DNA of 34,952 nucleotides, taken from the NCBI GenBank assembly GCA_019236695.1, contig JAFAIN010000282.1, forward strand, positions 1 to 34,952. Direction: 5' to 3'. The translations under genes and the position numbers were made by a program. Source of the DNA: Acidobacteriota bacterium. GTDB lineage: Bacteria > Acidobacteriota > Terriglobia > Terriglobales > Acidobacteriaceae. The number at the start of each line of letters is the position of its first letter. Positions within the stretch are counted from its first letter, which is position 1. The notes below the pieces were generated by a model that made no database searches, was not told the DNA's origin, and saw nothing but the letters and a program-made list of their open reading frames with translations. Of this stretch, positions 31,942 to 34,952 are shown piece after piece.

Positions 31942-34740
31942 ATGAAAAATTTCGCAATTTCGCGCTTCCGCACTTTCGCACTGCTCACGCTTCTACCGCC
32001 ATTCGGGCTGAGCCCCCTGCGAGCCCAGCCCGTTCACCTGCCGAGCAGCAAGCAACTGCTGCAAGCGGCGCCCGGCTCGCCGCAGCGCACCAATTCCCTG
32101 CCCATCACAATGGCCGTAAGCCCTGACGGCCGCTACGTTGCCCTGCTCAATGCCGGCTACGGCAGCGCAGCATCCGGCTATGCCCAATCCATCGGCGTGC
32201 TTGACCTGAAGACCAACCAGCTCGCCGATTTTCCCGAGCCGCGGCTGAAGCAGCGGGCCCACCAGACCTACTTTGGCGGCCTGGCATTCACTCCTGATGG
32301 CAGGGAATTGCTCGCCGGCATTGCGTCATTGACCGACCCGCGCGGCGAATCGCCCAATGATACCGGCAACGCCATTGCTGTTTATTGGTTTCGCGACGGT
32401 AAGCTCGGGCCCGAACGGCTCATCCCGCTCGAGCCGGTTAAGCTCGGGCCCGGACGAAAGTCCCCGAAAGGACTGTTCAAGAAGCTAGCCGCCAATGAAG
32501 CCGCGCCCTATCCCGCCGGCATTGCCCTGGTCACGTCGGGAAATGAAACCCGCATCCTTGCGGCAGCAAACCTTGCCGACGCCGCCATTCTGACCAGCAT
32601 GAGCGGCAAGGAATCGCGCACCTTTGACCTGGGCACGCAAAACCTGGTTCCTTCCGCGTTCCCGGTAAATGTAGCTGCTTCGCGCGACGGACGCCGCGCC
32701 TGGTTCAGCCTGTGGAACGCTTCCGAAGTAGTGGAACTTGATTTGACCCTCGGTACAATCGTGCACCGCACGCTGGTGATGCCGCCCAGTTCATCGACCG
32801 GCAGCAGCTCGCATCCCACGGCGCTGCTGCTCAGCCCTGACGAAAAAACACTGTACGTTGCCGTGGCCAACCGCGATGTGATTGCGGTTCTCGATACCGG
32901 CAGCGGCCGGGTGGCGCGCCTGCTCAATGCCCGCATGGCCGGGCAGCGCTATGGCGGCGCCATGCCGGTTGCGCTTGCCCTCAGCCATGACGCCCGGCGC
33001 CTCTACGTGGCCGATGCCGGGCTCGATGCGGTCGCGGTGTTCGACGCCACCACGCCGCGGCTCGATCCGCTGGGATTCATCCCCACCGAGTGGTATCCCA
33101 CGGCGCTCGCGGTGGTGCAGGATGAGCTGATTGTGGCCAGCGGAAAAGGAGTGAGCACCACCGGCAATGCCAATGTGCTGCCGCCGCCTGAAACCGCGCC
33201 TGCCGGCTCCGCCGCCCCTCGCGGCCAGATGGCCCCGGCGCCGCTGCATCCCTACATCCTTGACCTCATCTACGGCTCGGTGGCCCGCATTCCGCTTGGT
33301 TCCATTGATTCCGCGCTGCCCGGGTTCACCCGCGCGGTGGCCGAGAACAACCTGCTGCGCGGCCAGGCCGGCCAGTTTCCTTTCGCTTCCGGCCGCAATC
33401 CCATCCGGCACGTGCTCTACATCATTAAAGAGAACCGCACCTACGACCAGGTTTTTGGCGACATCAAGGAGGCAAACGGCGATCCCTCGCTGGTGATGTA
33501 CGGCGAGAGCATTACGCCCAACCAGCACAAGCTGGCCCGGCAATTCGGCGTGCTTGATAACTTCTACGACAGCGGTGAAGTTTCAGGCGACGGGCATGTG
33601 TGGTCCACCGCGGCCATTACGAGCGATTACCTGGAGCGCTGGTATCCGGTCAATTACCGCGGCGGCGAGCGCACCTACGACGGCGAAGGCTTCAACAGCT
33701 CAGGGATTCCGCTGCTCGAAGGCATCCCCGACCTGGATGACCCCGGCACCGGATACCTGTGGGAGAACGCGCTTCTCCACGGCATTACGTTTCGCAACTA
33801 CGGCGAATACACCGCCGCGCAATGGTGCACCACGGTGCGGGATGAAGGTTTTGTGCCGCCGCCTGATCCCGGCCGCTGCCCCGTAAAGGCGATTGCGCAG
33901 GGCGAGCCGCTGCCCGCGAACGTCGGCCAGCCGCATGGCTCCCCCAGTCCCTATCCGTGGACCATGCCGGCGCTGGGCGGCGTGATTCCCATGAAGCTGG
34001 CGCTGCGCGGGCATACCGACCTGAACTTTTTCCCGTGGAGCCTTGATGTTCCCGACCAGCTCAGGGCGGATGAGTTTCTCAACGAGTTTGAGAAGTTCAC
34101 CACGGGCGGCCAGGAATTCCCGTCGCTGATGATCATGCGCCTGGGCAACGATCACACTGCGGGAACGCGCGCCGGGCATGCCAAACCGGCGGCGCAGGTG
34201 GCCGACAACGATCTGGCGGTGGGCCGCATGGTCGAGGCCATCAGCCACAGCCGCTATTGGGACGATACCGCCATCTTGATTGTCGAGGATGATGCCCAGA
34301 ATGGCGCCGACCACGTGGATGCGCATCGCTCAACCGCGCTCGTAATCAGCAAGTACTCGCCCGCAAGCCCGGCGCCCTTTGTGGACCACGCGTTTTACAC
34401 CACGGTGAACATGGTCCACACCATTGAGGCGCTGATCGGTTTGCCGCCCATGAACCTCAATGATGCGTATGCCGCGCTCATGGCGCCGCTGTTCTCCGGG
34501 CCGGGCACGCAGGCGCCCTTCACCGCCGATTATTCCAACCGCGACAATGGCCTACTCTACCAGGTGAATGCCGCGCAGGCGCCGGGCGCCCGCACCTCCG
34601 CGCGCCTGGATTTCTCCCACGCCGACGCCGCGCCCCCCGAAACCCTGAATCGCATTCTCTGGCGCGATGCCAAAGGCAACCAGCCCATGCCCAAACCGCG
34701 CCACGCGGTAATTCCGGCAGCAGCCGAGGATGACCGGTAG
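31942..34740 (+). CDS. Secreted YncE-type propeller / alkaline-phosphatase-superfamily phosphoesterase
   Basis: The protein has 932 residues. A signal peptide (h-region FALLTLLPPFGLSPLRAQ) is followed by a beta-propeller of YncE/lactonase type with repeated VSPDGRYVAL, LSPDEKTLYVA and LSHDARRLYVADAG blades (about 50-470). The C-terminal part (about 488-900) is a phosphoesterase domain related to phospholipase C and acid phosphatase AcpA, with LYIIKENRTYDQVFGD, DGHVWSTAAI, and late motifs ILIVEDDAQNGADHVDAHR. The enzyme is probably periplasmic or secreted and may scavenge phosphate from organic esters. The first codons coincide with an AATTTCGC repeat. The in-frame ATG at 31855 is upstream of the signal peptide and lies in a repeat. 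Confidence 0.9.
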   Translation: MKNFAISRFRTFALLTLLPPFGLSPLRAQPVHLPSSKQLLQAAPGSPQRTNSLPITMAVSPDGRYVALLNAGYGSAASGYAQSIGVLDLKTNQLADFPEPRLKQRAHQTYFGGLAFTPDGRELLAGIASLTDPRGESPNDTGNAIAVYWFRDGKLGPERLIPLEPVKLGPGRKSPKGLFKKLAANEAAPYPAGIALVTSGNETRILAAANLADAAILTSMSGKESRTFDLGTQNLVPSAFPVNVAASRDGRRAWFSLWNASEVVELDLTLGTIVHRTLVMPPSSSTGSSSHPTALLLSPDEKTLYVAVANRDVIAVLDTGSGRVARLLNARMAGQRYGGAMPVALALSHDARRLYVADAGLDAVAVFDATTPRLDPLGFIPTEWYPTALAVVQDELIVASGKGVSTTGNANVLPPPETAPAGSAAPRGQMAPAPLHPYILDLIYGSVARIPLGSIDSALPGFTRAVAENNLLRGQAGQFPFASGRNPIRHVLYIIKENRTYDQVFGDIKEANGDPSLVMYGESITPNQHKLARQFGVLDNFYDSGEVSGDGHVWSTAAITSDYLERWYPVNYRGGERTYDGEGFNSSGIPLLEGIPDLDDPGTGYLWENALLHGITFRNYGEYTAAQWCTTVRDEGFVPPPDPGRCPVKAIAQGEPLPANVGQPHGSPSPYPWTMPALGGVIPMKLALRGHTDLNFFPWSLDVPDQLRADEFLNEFEKFTTGGQEFPSLMIMRLGNDHTAGTRAGHAKPAAQVADNDLAVGRMVEAISHSRYWDDTAILIVEDDAQNGADHVDAHRSTALVISKYSPASPAPFVDHAFYTTVNMVHTIEALIGLPPMNLNDAYAALMAPLFSGPGTQAPFTADYSNRDNGLLYQVNAAQAPGARTSARLDFSHADAAPPETLNRILWRDAKGNQPMPKPRHAVIPAAAEDDR

Positions 34741-34760
34741 GCAAGGCACGGAGGGTGGAT

Positions 34761-34836
34761 GTGCAATCGGCAGTGTGGAATGTAAAAGGTAGCCTTGCTC
34801 GGGCCGCCGTTCACTTTTGACATTGCACATTCCACA
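34761..34836. repeat. TGTGGAAT-family inverted repeat (copy C)
   Basis: TGTGGAATGT (34774-34783) is the exact complement of ACATTCCACA (34827-34836). GTGCAAT (34761-34767) also matches ATTGCAC in the right half. It lies between two convergent genes, where it might act as a transcription or mRNA end structure. Confidence 0.65.
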
Positions 34837-34852
34837 TTTCGCGTTCAAGAAT

Positions 34853-34952
34853 TCAACTTCCCGACTTCACTGTCACCCTGGTTCCCGGCGCGATCTCGTC
34901 GCTGGCGCGGGTGATGACCGGGTCACCCGGCTTCAGCTCGCCAAACACTTCC
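34853..34952 (-). CDS. C-terminal fragment, probable efflux RND periplasmic adaptor subunit
   Basis: A minus-strand frame enters from the right edge and stops at 34855-34853. The 32 visible residues contain LKPGDPVITRASDEIAPGTR and end VTVKSGS. The pattern of a glycine-turn GLKPGD.V followed by PGTRV.V is typical of the last beta strands of HlyD/MFP-type membrane fusion proteins. So little is visible that other beta-barrel adaptor-like proteins remain possible. Confidence 0.45.
   Translation of the reverse strand, partial: EVFGELKPGDPVITRASDEIAPGTRVTVKSGS

Overview
The window is about 35 kb of GC-rich, densely coding DNA. It most likely comes from a soil-type member of the Acidobacteriota. 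That inference rests on three features: a VWFA-related secreted protein of the acidobacterial expansion type (1098-2075), a very large Oar-like TonB-dependent receptor with an N-terminal carboxypeptidase-regulatory-like domain (17430-20813), and many short degenerate inverted repeats at gene borders. No rRNA, tRNA, CRISPR array, phage gene, integrase or insertion-sequence transposase was seen. I recognise a family for essentially every gene.

Layout. 1-4752: the start of alanine dehydrogenase (minus strand, cut by the window edge); a fused MoaD-MoaE molybdopterin synthase coupled to the VWFA protein; an Hfq/Sm-like protein; an inositol-monophosphatase family enzyme; a response regulator carrying a C-terminal zinc ribbon; and a small GlsB/YeaQ membrane protein. 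4785-10124 (minus strand): PPOX-class putative F420 oxidoreductase, rhodanese, then coxS-coxL-coxM-coxG, a form II carbon-monoxide-dehydrogenase-like molybdenum hydroxylase. 10570-13680 (plus): cofD-cofC-cofE with overlapping ends, then npdG, giving the late steps of coenzyme F420 biosynthesis plus the F420:NADP reductase. 14059-17306 (plus): hypC-hypD-SIS isomerase-hypE for [NiFe]-hydrogenase cofactor assembly. 17430-20813: the TonB-dependent receptor. 20885-22697 (minus): diguanylate cyclase followed by a phosphoribosyltransferase. 23214-27834 (plus): orphan GvpL/GvpF protein, REC-GAF-histidine kinase, NtrC-type sigma54 activator, then a non-coding stretch ending in a strong intrinsic terminator. 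27901-34952: HIT protein, secreted S9 peptidase, aldo/keto reductase, secreted YncE-propeller/phosphoesterase, and the C-terminal end of a probable efflux adaptor.

How the genes fit together. The middle of the window looks like a redox-cofactor island: molybdopterin synthase, a molybdenum hydroxylase, F420 synthesis with an F420-type flavoenzyme, and [NiFe] cofactor assembly. This suits a heterotroph that also handles H2 or other trace substrates. However, the CoxL active-site loop is of form II, so CO oxidation should not be assumed, and no hydrogenase structural gene is present here.

The least explained content is non-coding. It includes a 132-bp and a 109-bp element sharing 28-bp terminal inverted repeats; a three-unit array of about 110 bp per unit, each able to form a hairpin, between the divergent PPOX and cofD genes; several families of degenerate 8-10-nt tandem words with inverted partners, often touching stop codons or ribosome-binding sites; and a candidate sigma54-driven small RNA just downstream of the NtrC-type regulator.
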